From Desulfobacterales bacterium (GTDB taxonomy: Bacteria; Desulfobacterota; Desulfobacteria; Desulfobacterales; Desulfosalsimonadaceae), in the NCBI GenBank assembly GCA_034520365.1, contig JAXHNP010000003.1, positions 1-64,000 of the forward strand: DNA of 64,000 bases, read 5' to 3'. Shown here in pieces: positions 16,145 through 24,766 of this stretch. The notes beneath the pieces were generated by a model. That model did not search any database. It saw only the letters and a program-made list of their open reading frames with translations, and was not told where the DNA came from. Every line of letters begins with the position of its first letter. Position 1 is the stretch's first letter. A program made the position numbers and the translations under genes.

Positions 16145-17530
16145 TCAAGGCAGGCGCATCTTGCCGGGATTGAGTATACCGGCCGGATCAAAGGCCTGCT
16201 TGATCCGTTTCATCAGCGCCATCGTCTCAGGGGAAATTTCCTTGGCCATATACTTCGCTTTGGAGATGCCAATGCCGTGTTCGCCGGAAATCGTTCCCCC
16301 CAGTTCAAGGGTGTAATCAAAAATCTCTTCGACGGCGGACTCGGCTTTTTCAAGCGCTGCCCCATCCTTTTTATCCAGCATGATATTGAAATGAATATTG
16401 CCGTCTCCGGCATGGCCGAAGCTCACCATGGTAAGCCCCGTGCTTTGGCTGAGGGATCGGATTTTTCGGACCATATCCGGAATCCGGCTGCGGGGGACCA
16501 CAATATCCTCATTGATTTTATCCGGCGCCAGGCTATAGAGCGCCGGGGATATGGATTTTCTGGCGCGCCATAACGCTTCGGCGGCCTCGGGCGTCGCGGC
16601 CGTTTCCACCTTTATCGCCCCAAGTTCCCGGCAAAGGGCTTCGATCGCTTCTGCGGCCTGCCGGGCGATTTCAGGGGATCCATCGACCTCAATGATCAGA
16701 AGCGCCGCCACATCCTCCGGAAATCCGGCGTTTAGATAATTTTGCACGCAACGGATCGCGGCATTATCCATATATTCAATGGTTCGCGGGATAATGCCGC
16801 GCCGGATAATCTCAGACACGGCTTCAGCTGCGGCCTCCATCCGGTCGTAGAATGCGGTCAGGGTCTTTACCGTCTCAGGCAGGGGCAGCAGGCGAAGCGT
16901 CATGCGGGTGATGATCCCCAGGGTCCCCTCCGAACCGGTTAAAAGGCGCGTCAAATCATAGCCCACCACGCCTTTGGCGGTCCTGACCCCGGCCCGGATG
17001 ACTTCCCCCGTGGGCAGCACCACCTCCAGGCCCAGCACATAATCCCGGGTTACGCCGTATTTGACCGCTTTCGGTCCGCCGGCGCATTCCGCCACATTGC
17101 CGCCAAGGGTTGAAAAATCCGAACTTGACGGATCCGGCGGATAGAACAGGCCCTTTTCCTGAACCGCCCGCTGGAGCTCACCGGTCACCACGCCGGGCTC
17201 CACATGGACGATCAGGTTATCCGTATCAATTTCGATAATCCGGTTAAACCGGGTCATCACTACCACCACCCCGCCGGATACCGGAATGGCGCCCCCGGAC
17301 ATGCCCGAGCCGGCCCCCCGGGGAATCACCGCAAACTGGTGCGCATTGGCCAGCTTGAGAATTTCTGAGATCTCTTCGCTCTTTTCCGGAAACACCACGG
17401 CATCCGGCAGGGCCTGGGTTTTGGTGGCATCAAAGCCGTAACAGAGGCGGTCCTCCTTTGCCTGGCTGCAGTTGTTCTTGCCGACAATTCGCTGGATCTG
17501 CTTAAAAATCCGGGATGTAATCGGTATCAA
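16145..17530 (-). CDS. glcD: FAD-linked 2-hydroxyacid oxidase (GlcD/D-lactate dehydrogenase type)
   Basis: 461-residue flavoprotein oxidising D-lactate or glycolate. Seen: FAD-binding type 4 domain with PRGAGSGMSGGAIPVSGGVVV (about residues 74-94), the DPSSSDFSTLGGNVAECAGG segment, and the C-terminal oxidase domain ending GEHGIGISKAKYM and DPAGILNPGKM. It starts at a TTG whose last two bases overlap the dnaA stop codon, so translation is probably coupled to dnaA. No GlcE/GlcF partner is nearby; in sulfate reducers such proteins commonly feed electrons from lactate. Substrate choice is not certain. Confidence 0.85.
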   Translation of the reverse strand: MIPITSRIFKQIQRIVGKNNCSQAKEDRLCYGFDATKTQALPDAVVFPEKSEEISEILKLANAHQFAVIPRGAGSGMSGGAIPVSGGVVVVMTRFNRIIEIDTDNLIVHVEPGVVTGELQRAVQEKGLFYPPDPSSSDFSTLGGNVAECAGGPKAVKYGVTRDYVLGLEVVLPTGEVIRAGVRTAKGVVGYDLTRLLTGSEGTLGIITRMTLRLLPLPETVKTLTAFYDRMEAAAEAVSEIIRRGIIPRTIEYMDNAAIRCVQNYLNAGFPEDVAALLIIEVDGSPEIARQAAEAIEALCRELGAIKVETAATPEAAEALWRARKSISPALYSLAPDKINEDIVVPRSRIPDMVRKIRSLSQSTGLTMVSFGHAGDGNIHFNIMLDKKDGAALEKAESAVEEIFDYTLELGGTISGEHGIGISKAKYMAKEISPETMALMKRIKQAFDPAGILNPGKMRLP

Positions 17531-18909
17531 AATTTACCGTCTAAGAGCTGCTTGTCGATCCGCTCCACCTGTTGCTTGACCTCGCTTTGGACTTTCAGCT
17601 CTTTTTCGATGTTATTGATGGAATGGATGACCGTGGCGTGATAGCGGTTAAAGCTCCGGCCGATAGACTGGATGGTTTGTTTGGTATGGCGGCGGGCCAG
17701 ATACATGGCGATCTGGCGGGGCCGGACCACCCCCTTTTTTCGGGAATTGGATGCGATTTCCGTTTCGGTAATCCCAAACTCCTTGCAGACGACCTTTTTT
17801 ATTGAGCCCAGGGTAATGGCGTTGCGGGTGATCGCCAGATTTTTGACCACACTTTCGGCAAGGGACAAGTCCACATCCATATTGAGCAGCCGGGATTTGG
17901 TGGCCACCCCCATCAGGCCGCTCTCCAGCAGCCGGACATTCTCGGTCAGCTCACTGGCCATATACTCGAGCACCTCGTTTTTTAACGCATATCCGTAATA
18001 ATCGGATTTACACTTTAAAATTTTAAACCGCGTGGAAAAATCCGGGGTCTGGATTTCCGAGACCACGCTTTGAGAGAGCCGGGACTTCAAATGCTCGCCC
18101 AGCTTTGGGATATCCTTTAATGGTGTCGTGCTGGAGAAGATAATCTTTTTGCCGGAATCATAGAGATAGTCCAGGGATAATGCCAGTTCATCCTGGGTGC
18201 GGGTTCGGCCGGATAAAAAATGGATGTCATCTAACAGCAGCACATCGCAGTTATTCCGGTATTTCTGCTTGAACTCCGTAATGGTGTGATTCCTCAGGGA
18301 ATGGACCATATCCGTGGTAAAGTCCTCGGCGGTGATATACATCACCCGTTCATTCGGAAAGGCCGAGAGGATCTTATGCCCCACTGCCTGGGACAAATGG
18401 CTTTTCCCCATGCCCGGCTGGGACAAAAGAAAAAGCGGCGGGAATTTGTTTTTCTGCGATGCCAGAGCCACGGCCGCATTATAGGCAAACGTGGAGTTCT
18501 CTCCTACCACAAAGCGATCAAATGTAAAGTCCTTGCGCAACAACCGGCCATACCGCGGCTGGCAATCCATCGCCGGAATAGGCAACTGGACATTTTCGGA
18601 TGCGGAGACTTTGAAATGGCGTTTTTTGCTGTTGGAATTGCCATTGCCGCCGCCGTTGCCAACGCCGTTGCCATTTGAGACTTCGAGTAAAAGTTTTAAC
18701 TGGCGGCCGGCCAGCCGGCTCAACTCGCTTTTTATCATCCCCCCGAAATTTTCCCACACCCGTTTTTTGAACAAAACATTCGGACACGCCAGTACAATGC
18801 CGTCATCCGAGGCTTTTAAAAATTCTACCGGCTCAATCCACATTTTATACACATGGGTGGGGGTAGACTCCTTGATCGAGGCTTTCACACTTTGCCAGAT
18901 ATTTTCCAT
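17527..18909 (-). CDS. dnaA: Chromosomal replication initiator DnaA
   Basis: 460-residue AAA+ initiator. Seen: N-terminal domain I (IWQSVKASIKESTPTHVYKMWIEP split over the start), a low-complexity Gly/Asn/Ser linker of domain II, the AAA+ domain with QPGMGKSHLSQA, DVLLLDDIHFLSG and sensor residues, and C-terminal domain IV with the DNA-contact segment RQIAMYLARRHTKQTIQSIG and YHATVIHSI. The ATG at 18909 has GAGG upstream. dnaN, recF and gyrB do not follow; the 3' end overlaps the FAD-oxidase gene by 4 bases. Confidence 0.95.
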   Translation of the reverse strand: MENIWQSVKASIKESTPTHVYKMWIEPVEFLKASDDGIVLACPNVLFKKRVWENFGGMIKSELSRLAGRQLKLLLEVSNGNGVGNGGGNGNSNSKKRHFKVSASENVQLPIPAMDCQPRYGRLLRKDFTFDRFVVGENSTFAYNAAVALASQKNKFPPLFLLSQPGMGKSHLSQAVGHKILSAFPNERVMYITAEDFTTDMVHSLRNHTITEFKQKYRNNCDVLLLDDIHFLSGRTRTQDELALSLDYLYDSGKKIIFSSTTPLKDIPKLGEHLKSRLSQSVVSEIQTPDFSTRFKILKCKSDYYGYALKNEVLEYMASELTENVRLLESGLMGVATKSRLLNMDVDLSLAESVVKNLAITRNAITLGSIKKVVCKEFGITETEIASNSRKKGVVRPRQIAMYLARRHTKQTIQSIGRSFNRYHATVIHSINNIEKELKVQSEVKQQVERIDKQLLDGKF

Positions 18910-19550
18910 AAGAACACGACCTCGCCGAGCAGTAAGGATTCAAAAAAAACTTGTTGTTAACCGGGTCTTTCGCTAAAAAGACAATAAAAAACGATTAGCG
19001 CGCAAAAAACACTCTGTGTGGCAGGTAAAACCTATATAAAAAGGAAAATTCGGATTTTTGAGAATGTGAATTGATCTGTGAAAAAATTTAGCGATCCGTC
19101 GCAATCAATTAGCCCCCTGTATAATCTATCTCCGGCGGCGGGTCAAATATGATGAGATGCGAAATTGACGCCTTTTCAAACCACCTTTCAACAATATATA
19201 TATATTTGATTTTTTTATTAAACCATCAACAAGATAGTACAACTAGTTCAATGAGCTATAAAATTTTATCAATGCCCAAAGCCCCCGCAAATAAGGGGGA
19301 AATGGTTTTTCGGCGGATACCCGATGAAGTCCCGAAACGCCTGAAAGCTTCCATTTTTTTAAATTTCCTTTGATTTTTGTCGATATTTGATTTTTCGGTG
19401 ACAGTTCTATGACGAATGGGTGCGTCAAAAACCGGATTCGGAAAGAATTTAGATAATTAACGCAAACGTCATAAAAGGCAGGAAACCCGGGGAATTTAAA
19501 ATAATCTGTTAAATTTCAGACAAATAAAAAATTTAAAAATTTTTTATTTA
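18910..19550. other. AT-rich gap beyond dnaA, weak oriC candidate
   Basis: 640 bases without a credible gene, clearly more AT-rich than the flanks. It contains one DnaA-box-like site (TGTGAAAAA at 19077-19085, complement of TTTTTCACA), an alternating ATATATATAT stretch near 19194, a 13-base direct repeat ATATTTGATTTTT at 19202-19214 and 19383-19395, and an inverted CCCCC/GGGGG hairpin near 19280-19300. Position beside dnaA and AT richness suit an origin, but a real box cluster is not evident. Confidence 0.35.
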
Positions 19551-20744
19551 TTGTCCAAAAAGAGGATGCCGCCGATTAAATCCGGACTGGAAAAATTCAT
19601 CGCTAATCCGCCGACTGGCCTGGAGGGACAGCGGCTCGGCCTGTTATGCAACCCCGCCTCGGTGGACCGAAATTATTGTCATGCCAAGGACTTAATCCAG
19701 CAGCGGTTTCCCGGCCGGCTCACGACCCTCTTCTCCCCGCAGCACGGCTTTTATTCGGAAAAGCAGGACAATATGGTGGAGTCCGGGGATTTACGGGACC
19801 CGGAGACAGGCCTTACCGTTTTCAGCCTTTACGGCGATACCCGGGTGCCGACCGTCCCCATGTTTGACCGCCTTGACACCCTGCTCATTGATTTGCAGGA
19901 TGCGGGCACACGGGTCTATACCTTTGCCGCCACCATGTCCTACTGCCTGGAAACCGCCCGGGATATGGATAAACAGATACTCGTCCTTGACCGGCCCAAC
20001 CCGGCTAACGGTATTCAGGTGGAAGGCAACCGGCTGAAACACCCCTTTGCCTCATTCGTCGGCCGGTATCCGATCCCCATGCGCCACGGCCTGACCCTGG
20101 GGGAATATGCCCGCTATATCAATACGGCAAACGGCATCGGCTGCCGTCTTGAGGTTATTCCAATGCACGGATGGCGCCGGTGGATGTATTTTTCCGATAC
20201 CGGCCTTCCCTGGATACCCCCATCCCCCAACCTGCCCACCGTGCAATCCGCCATGGTCTATCCCGGGCAGGTCATATTTGAAGGGACCAATATCTCCGAA
20301 GGCCGGGGGACGACCACCCCGTTTGAAATTTTCGGCGCCCCGTTTATCGATCCGGATAAAATCGCCGGCTTTATGGGCGGCCGGCATTTTCCCGGCGGCG
20401 TGCTCCGGCCGGTGGCATTTGAACCCATGTTTCATAAATTCCAGCATGAAAACTGCCGGGGGGTCCACCTGCATATCACCGACCCGGGCGCCTACAATGC
20501 CTATCAGACAAGCCTCAAGCTCATGCAGGCGGTGATGTATCATTATCCGGAAAAATTCGAATGGCGAGCGCCCCCTTACGAATATGAGTGGGAGAAACTC
20601 CCGATTGATTTAATATTAGGCGATGCCGCCATCCGCGAACGTATAGAACGATTTGAACCGGTGGAGGCCATTGAAACCGACTGGCTGACCGATTTAGCGG
20701 ACTTTCAAAAAGAGATACAACCGTTTCTGTTATATGAGCCATAG
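19551..20744 (+). CDS. DUF1343 protein, NamZ-type exo-N-acetylmuramidase
   Basis: 397 residues matching DUF1343, the family of NamZ, an exo-beta-N-acetylmuramidase releasing MurNAc from murein fragments. Seen: LGLLCNPASVD, LFSPQHGFYSEKQDNM, YGDTRVPT, LLIDLQDAGTRVYTFAATM, LDRPNPANGIQVEGN, and NISEGRGTTTPFEIFGAPF. No signal peptide is seen, so it acts in the cytoplasm or is exported otherwise. The TTG at 19551 is used; an ATG at 19566 directly abuts AAAGAGG, too close to serve. The end overlaps rnhA. It fits with the window's other murein-recycling genes. Confidence 0.85.
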   Translation: MSKKRMPPIKSGLEKFIANPPTGLEGQRLGLLCNPASVDRNYCHAKDLIQQRFPGRLTTLFSPQHGFYSEKQDNMVESGDLRDPETGLTVFSLYGDTRVPTVPMFDRLDTLLIDLQDAGTRVYTFAATMSYCLETARDMDKQILVLDRPNPANGIQVEGNRLKHPFASFVGRYPIPMRHGLTLGEYARYINTANGIGCRLEVIPMHGWRRWMYFSDTGLPWIPPSPNLPTVQSAMVYPGQVIFEGTNISEGRGTTTPFEIFGAPFIDPDKIAGFMGGRHFPGGVLRPVAFEPMFHKFQHENCRGVHLHITDPGAYNAYQTSLKLMQAVMYHYPEKFEWRAPPYEYEWEKLPIDLILGDAAIRERIERFEPVEAIETDWLTDLADFQKEIQPFLLYEP

Positions 20745-21456
20745 CGACAGACAAAATACCAACGGTTTGGCATCACAGATTTCAAAATGGGTGCGCAAAC
20801 GGTTTAAGAAAAATAAAGTGTGGGTGGCCGCGGACCCGGCGGGCCAGCCGGTGATGGACAAAGGCAAGGTGTTGATCAAATACCAGCTGGATCAACCCCA
20901 CGAATACTGGGTGCGCGGGGAGAATGTTGGGGATATTGAAGGTGAGGACAAGCAAAAAAAACAGCCAGCAAAAACGCCTGAAAATCCCACCCAAATACAG
21001 CCAACTGCGCCCCCCCTTGTCCAGGCGGACAGTGATGCCGACAAACCCAATAAGGAGGCGATCCACGTCTATACGGACGGGGCTGCCTCCGGCAATCCCG
21101 GACCGGCCGGCATCGGCGTATTTCTGCAATACGGGCCCCACGAGCGCGAAATCTCGCGCTTCATCGGTTCCGCAACCAACAACATCGCTGAATTAATGGC
21201 GGTTAAAACCGCCCTGGAGGCGATTAAGCGCAAAGACATACCGGTCCGGCTTTACACGGACAGCAGCTACGTGCTCGGATTGCTGACAAGCGGCTGGAAG
21301 GCGCACAAGAATAAGGAGCTGGTCACTGACATTCGAACGCTCTGCGAAGAATTTAAGGATTTACAGCTGATCAAGGTTAAGGGGCACGGCGGGATTTGCG
21401 GCAACGAAAAAGCGGATCATTTGGCGACCAGCGCGATTAAAAAGCACGCGCCTTAG
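20734..21456 (+). CDS. rnhA: Ribonuclease HI with unusual N-terminal extension
   Basis: 240 residues. The C-terminal part (about 108-238) is RNase HI, which cuts RNA in RNA-DNA hybrids; the catalytic carboxylates are all present: D115 (YTDG), E153 (NIAELMA), D176 (YTDSSY) and D228 (NEKADH). Before it lie a basic segment of about 65 residues (KWVRKRFKKNKVWVAADP...) and a Lys/Pro-rich linker. This is not the usual hybrid-binding domain of eukaryotic and some bacterial RNases HI, and I do not recognise it. The start overlaps the DUF1343 gene by 11 bases. Confidence 0.92.
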   Translation: MSHSDRQNTNGLASQISKWVRKRFKKNKVWVAADPAGQPVMDKGKVLIKYQLDQPHEYWVRGENVGDIEGEDKQKKQPAKTPENPTQIQPTAPPLVQADSDADKPNKEAIHVYTDGAASGNPGPAGIGVFLQYGPHEREISRFIGSATNNIAELMAVKTALEAIKRKDIPVRLYTDSSYVLGLLTSGWKAHKNKELVTDIRTLCEEFKDLQLIKVKGHGGICGNEKADHLATSAIKKHAP

Positions 21457-21480
21457 ACCGGCGGGCATCCGAAAGATTCC

Positions 21481-21492
21481 GGGGGGGGGGGG
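21481..21492. repeat. Poly-G tract of 12
   Basis: Twelve consecutive G between the rnhA end and a terminator. It is the longest homopolymer of G or C noticed in the window. It is non-coding here, so it cannot switch a reading frame. Confidence 0.9.
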
Positions 21493-21510
21493 ATAAATCG
21501 CAGTCAACGA

Positions 21511-21545
21511 AAAAACCCCGCAGGAAAGACCCTGCGGGGTTTTTA
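21511..21545. terminator. Bidirectional rho-independent terminator
   Basis: AAAAACCCCGCAGG and CCTGCGGGGTTTTT arms around an AAAGAC loop, with A and T runs on both sides. It serves rnhA rightward and the small membrane-protein gene leftward. Confidence 0.9.
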
Positions 21546-21574
21546 GGCTGTTCAAAAACTGCCGGCTGAACAGT

Positions 21575-21856
21575 TTACTTGGACTTCATGGATTCAATCT
21601 CTTTTTTCAGCTCTTCATTTTCCCTTTTGTATTTTTCCAGGTCATTTTCCGGTTCCGTATCCGCTGGGGCGACACTGCCCTCTTTCTGCCAGGTATCTTT
21701 CAGTTCATCGAAGCCGAGATACAGCGCCAGGCACCCACCAAGCAACAACATGACCGGCACGGCACCGGCCAGAAGCTGCAAAAACGCATTAAACCAAATC
21801 GCCAATCCGATTACACCAATTACGGCTGCTATCGCGCCCCCAATTAACGTTTTCAT
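21575..21856 (-). CDS. Small two-helix membrane protein with coiled-coil tail
   Basis: 93 residues: two hydrophobic segments (about 3-22 and 25-49) joined by a short loop, then a charged tail with heptad-like Glu/Lys repeats (DLEKYKRENEELKKEIESMK), probably a cytoplasmic coiled coil. AAAGGAGG lies at good spacing before the ATG. No family is recognised. It lies alone, divergent from plsB and closed by a terminator, so it is probably expressed independently. Confidence 0.7.
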   Translation of the reverse strand: MKTLIGGAIAAVIGVIGLAIWFNAFLQLLAGAVPVMLLLGGCLALYLGFDELKDTWQKEGSVAPADTEPENDLEKYKRENEELKKEIESMKSK

Positions 21857-22085
21857 AAAGCTGCATCCTCCTTTAATAAGTTACGTTCCAATCCTGTAAA
21901 ATCTATGGACATTGTTTGATAATCAAAATTAACATCTACCATAAGCCCCGGGGTAAAGCAAGGCAAAATTTCTTGCAACCATCCATTCTGCACCCTCTGC
22001 TTTTGCCGGTAAACGATAATGCGCTTGAAAAGCAACCGACAAATTGTTAAAACCAAATATCCTTTACAAAGCCGAGCCGATTCAT

Positions 22086-24734
22086 ATGCGTCTTAAAAAA
22101 TTACAAAAAAATATTCGATCCTGGTGGGACAAACGGGTTTCCGGCGCCTACCACCCTTTTACCTGCTATTTGCCCCCGAATACCGGCATCGTCGCCAGAT
22201 TGATACTCAAGTTCCTTTTCATGGGCATTCAGGTGGATTCCCAGCCCGAAGAGTTGTCCCGCCGCCCGGAAAACAAGGACCGGATTATCATCTATGTAAA
22301 CAAATACAAAAGCTATTTCGAGTACCTGTTTTTTCATACCCGGCTCCGTCATGAGGGCATGCCGCATCCGGGCATCGGGTTTGACCACCGCCTTATTTTC
22401 TGGCAGCCCTTAATGCGGCTTTTTAAAATTATCCTCTCCCATGTCAACTATTTCGTCAAACACCTGGCTCTGCCGGACCCTTACAAAAGCGGCTATATCC
22501 GGGACAAACTGATGGCCGGCAATGCCGCGCTCCTGTCTTTGGTTGAGGAAAAGGGGTTTTACCGCCGGTTCGTCAAATCCAAGCCTGACCCGCTCCATTA
22601 TTTAATTGAAATCCAAAAACGCATCGACCGGCCGGTCTATTTTTACCCTCAGTTGATGCTGTATGGCAAAGCCCCGGAAAAAACCCGGCTATCATTTATT
22701 GACATGCTTTTTGGCACCAATGAGAATCCGGGCCGCATCCGCCGGCTGGTGGCACTGACCAAAAGCCCCAAAACCATATTTATCGAAGCCTCCGAACCTC
22801 TCTGTCTGAAGTATTTTTTAGCGCGCCCGGAAATCGCCAAACTCTCCTCCAAAAACCAGGCGGTCGCCCTGCGCCGGCATCTGCTCGGTCAAATCAACCG
22901 CCACCGGCAAAGCATCACCGGCCCCATACTCAAATCCCGGCTGGAAATCATGGAGGAGCTGCTGACCCGGCAGGATGTGCAGAAATTTATCGCGGACTAT
23001 GCCCGGCAATCCGATGTATCGCTTCACCAGGCCCATAAACAGGCGGCCGCCTATCTGGATGAAATCGCCTCTAACTACAACCTCAAAACGATCCGCATTT
23101 TTGATGTGGCCCTGCGCTGGATGTTTCGCACCATCTTTGAAGGCATGGTGGTTGACTACAGCGGACTCGACCGGGTCAAACGCATATCCCGGGATGCCCC
23201 CCTGATATTGGTCCCCTGCCATAAAAGCCATCTGGACTACCTGATCCTCTCCTATGTCTTTTTCAACAACAACATGCCCTGCCCCTTGATCGCGGCCGGC
23301 AAGAATCTTTCGTTCTGGCCGCTGGGGCCCATATTCCGGGGCGGGGGCGCGTTTTTTCTCCGACGGACGTTTAAAGGCGAAAAGCTCTACCCCAAAGTAT
23401 TTGCCGCCTATCTTCAGAAAATTATCGACGAGGGTTTTTATGTGGAATTCTTTCCGGAAGGCGGCCGAAGCCGCACCGGAAAACTGCTGGCCCCGAAAAT
23501 CGGCCTGCTGTCCCTGATTCTGGATGCCTACAAAAACATCCGCTGGAGCGATATGATGTTTGTGCCGATCTATATCGGCTATGACCGGGTGCTTGAGGAA
23601 AAAGCCTATATCCATGAACTGGAGGGCGGCAAAAAGGCTCCGGAAAATCTGAAGAACATGCTCAAAGCCAGAAAATTTTTGAAAAGAAAATACGGTAAAA
23701 TCTACCTAAACTTTAACGCGCCCATTTCTCTGAAGCACTACCTGCAGGAAACCAATCCGGAATTAAGCGAAGCCGCCCTGGACTCCAAAAAAGCCGCTCT
23801 TCATTTGGGCCGCCGTCTGATCGGGGCAATCAACCAGGTCACCGTGGTCACCCCCTATGCCGTGCTGGCGGCATCCATTTTGAACTGCGGGCAGAAGCGG
23901 TTTTACTTAAACCAGCTATTTCATATCGTGGATACGTATATGACCTTTCTGTTAAACCAGGGCGCCAACCTGTCAGACACCCTGATCATTGACCGAAACA
24001 GCGCCTACCGGCATGTTCTGGAAACTTTTACCCAGAACAAAATTATTGAAAAAAGCACCACTGAAATCACCACCGTAAACGAATCCAACCCATTGTTCAA
24101 AATCAGCGACAGCCGGCGCCCGGCCCTGGAATACTATAAAAATAACTGCGTCATCTGCTTTATCCCCGGGGCCTATACGGCTATGGCTATTTTGCACGCC
24201 GATGCATTCCAGTTTGCCGCAGGTGACCTGCATACGCACTATGAGTTTCTCAAGGATTTATTCGCCAACGAGTTTGTCTTCGAAAATGAGCTGCCTGTGG
24301 CGCATACGGTGCGCAAAACTTTGAAATCCTTTATTGATGACGCGATCCTGATGCCGCACCCCACACTGCCGGAAACCTATAATATCACCTCCGCCGGCTA
24401 CCGGAAGCTCCATATGCTGGCCGCCTTTATGGCACCCTTTTTTGATTCCTACTGGGTGGTCTTAAATTACATGAGGCACTATACCAAGCAGCCTATTTAT
24501 GAAGTCAAAGATTATATCAAAAAAATTCAGGCCATGGGCAACCGGATGTACAAACGAAACGAGATCAACCGGAAAGAGGCCTTAACCAAAATCAACTATC
24601 AGAATGCGGTGGCCTATTTTACGGACAAAGGCCTGAGCAGTCCGGAAACCGATCCGGAATCCTTTGATTTTTATCTGGAAAAAATCCAAAACTACCGCAA
24701 ATACCTTCAGGAAAAAATGCCCCTGCTCTCATAG
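22086..24734 (+). CDS. plsB: Glycerol-3-phosphate 1-O-acyltransferase
   Basis: 882-residue membrane-associated acyltransferase making lysophosphatidate, first step of phospholipid synthesis. Seen: the catalytic HX4D motif in PCHKSHLDYLIL (H379, D384), block II around RGGGAFFLRRTF, the FFPEGGRSRTGKLL motif (about 458), and VPIYIGYDRVLEE. The C-terminal region is long, as in PlsB. The ATG at 22086 is used; a TTG 14 codons earlier opens the frame. The next gene follows after 32 bases. PlsB may use acyl-CoA, linking to the acyl-CoA ligase encoded earlier. Confidence 0.93.
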   Translation: MRLKKLQKNIRSWWDKRVSGAYHPFTCYLPPNTGIVARLILKFLFMGIQVDSQPEELSRRPENKDRIIIYVNKYKSYFEYLFFHTRLRHEGMPHPGIGFDHRLIFWQPLMRLFKIILSHVNYFVKHLALPDPYKSGYIRDKLMAGNAALLSLVEEKGFYRRFVKSKPDPLHYLIEIQKRIDRPVYFYPQLMLYGKAPEKTRLSFIDMLFGTNENPGRIRRLVALTKSPKTIFIEASEPLCLKYFLARPEIAKLSSKNQAVALRRHLLGQINRHRQSITGPILKSRLEIMEELLTRQDVQKFIADYARQSDVSLHQAHKQAAAYLDEIASNYNLKTIRIFDVALRWMFRTIFEGMVVDYSGLDRVKRISRDAPLILVPCHKSHLDYLILSYVFFNNNMPCPLIAAGKNLSFWPLGPIFRGGGAFFLRRTFKGEKLYPKVFAAYLQKIIDEGFYVEFFPEGGRSRTGKLLAPKIGLLSLILDAYKNIRWSDMMFVPIYIGYDRVLEEKAYIHELEGGKKAPENLKNMLKARKFLKRKYGKIYLNFNAPISLKHYLQETNPELSEAALDSKKAALHLGRRLIGAINQVTVVTPYAVLAASILNCGQKRFYLNQLFHIVDTYMTFLLNQGANLSDTLIIDRNSAYRHVLETFTQNKIIEKSTTEITTVNESNPLFKISDSRRPALEYYKNNCVICFIPGAYTAMAILHADAFQFAAGDLHTHYEFLKDLFANEFVFENELPVAHTVRKTLKSFIDDAILMPHPTLPETYNITSAGYRKLHMLAAFMAPFFDSYWVVLNYMRHYTKQPIYEVKDYIKKIQAMGNRMYKRNEINRKEALTKINYQNAVAYFTDKGLSSPETDPESFDFYLEKIQNYRKYLQEKMPLLS

Positions 24735-24766
24735 CGGTTTTTTGGACATACCCGAGTGATCTACCC

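Noticed and set aside
19149-19373. 74-codon open frame in the gap beyond dnaA
   Set aside because: Low-complexity AT-rich sequence, no ribosome-binding site and no family resemblance.
18910-19550. Firm oriC call
   Set aside because: Only one acceptable DnaA-box-like site was found, too few for a confident origin.
22818-23615. 265-codon minus-strand open frame within plsB
   Set aside because: Fully antisense to plsB motifs; shadow frame.
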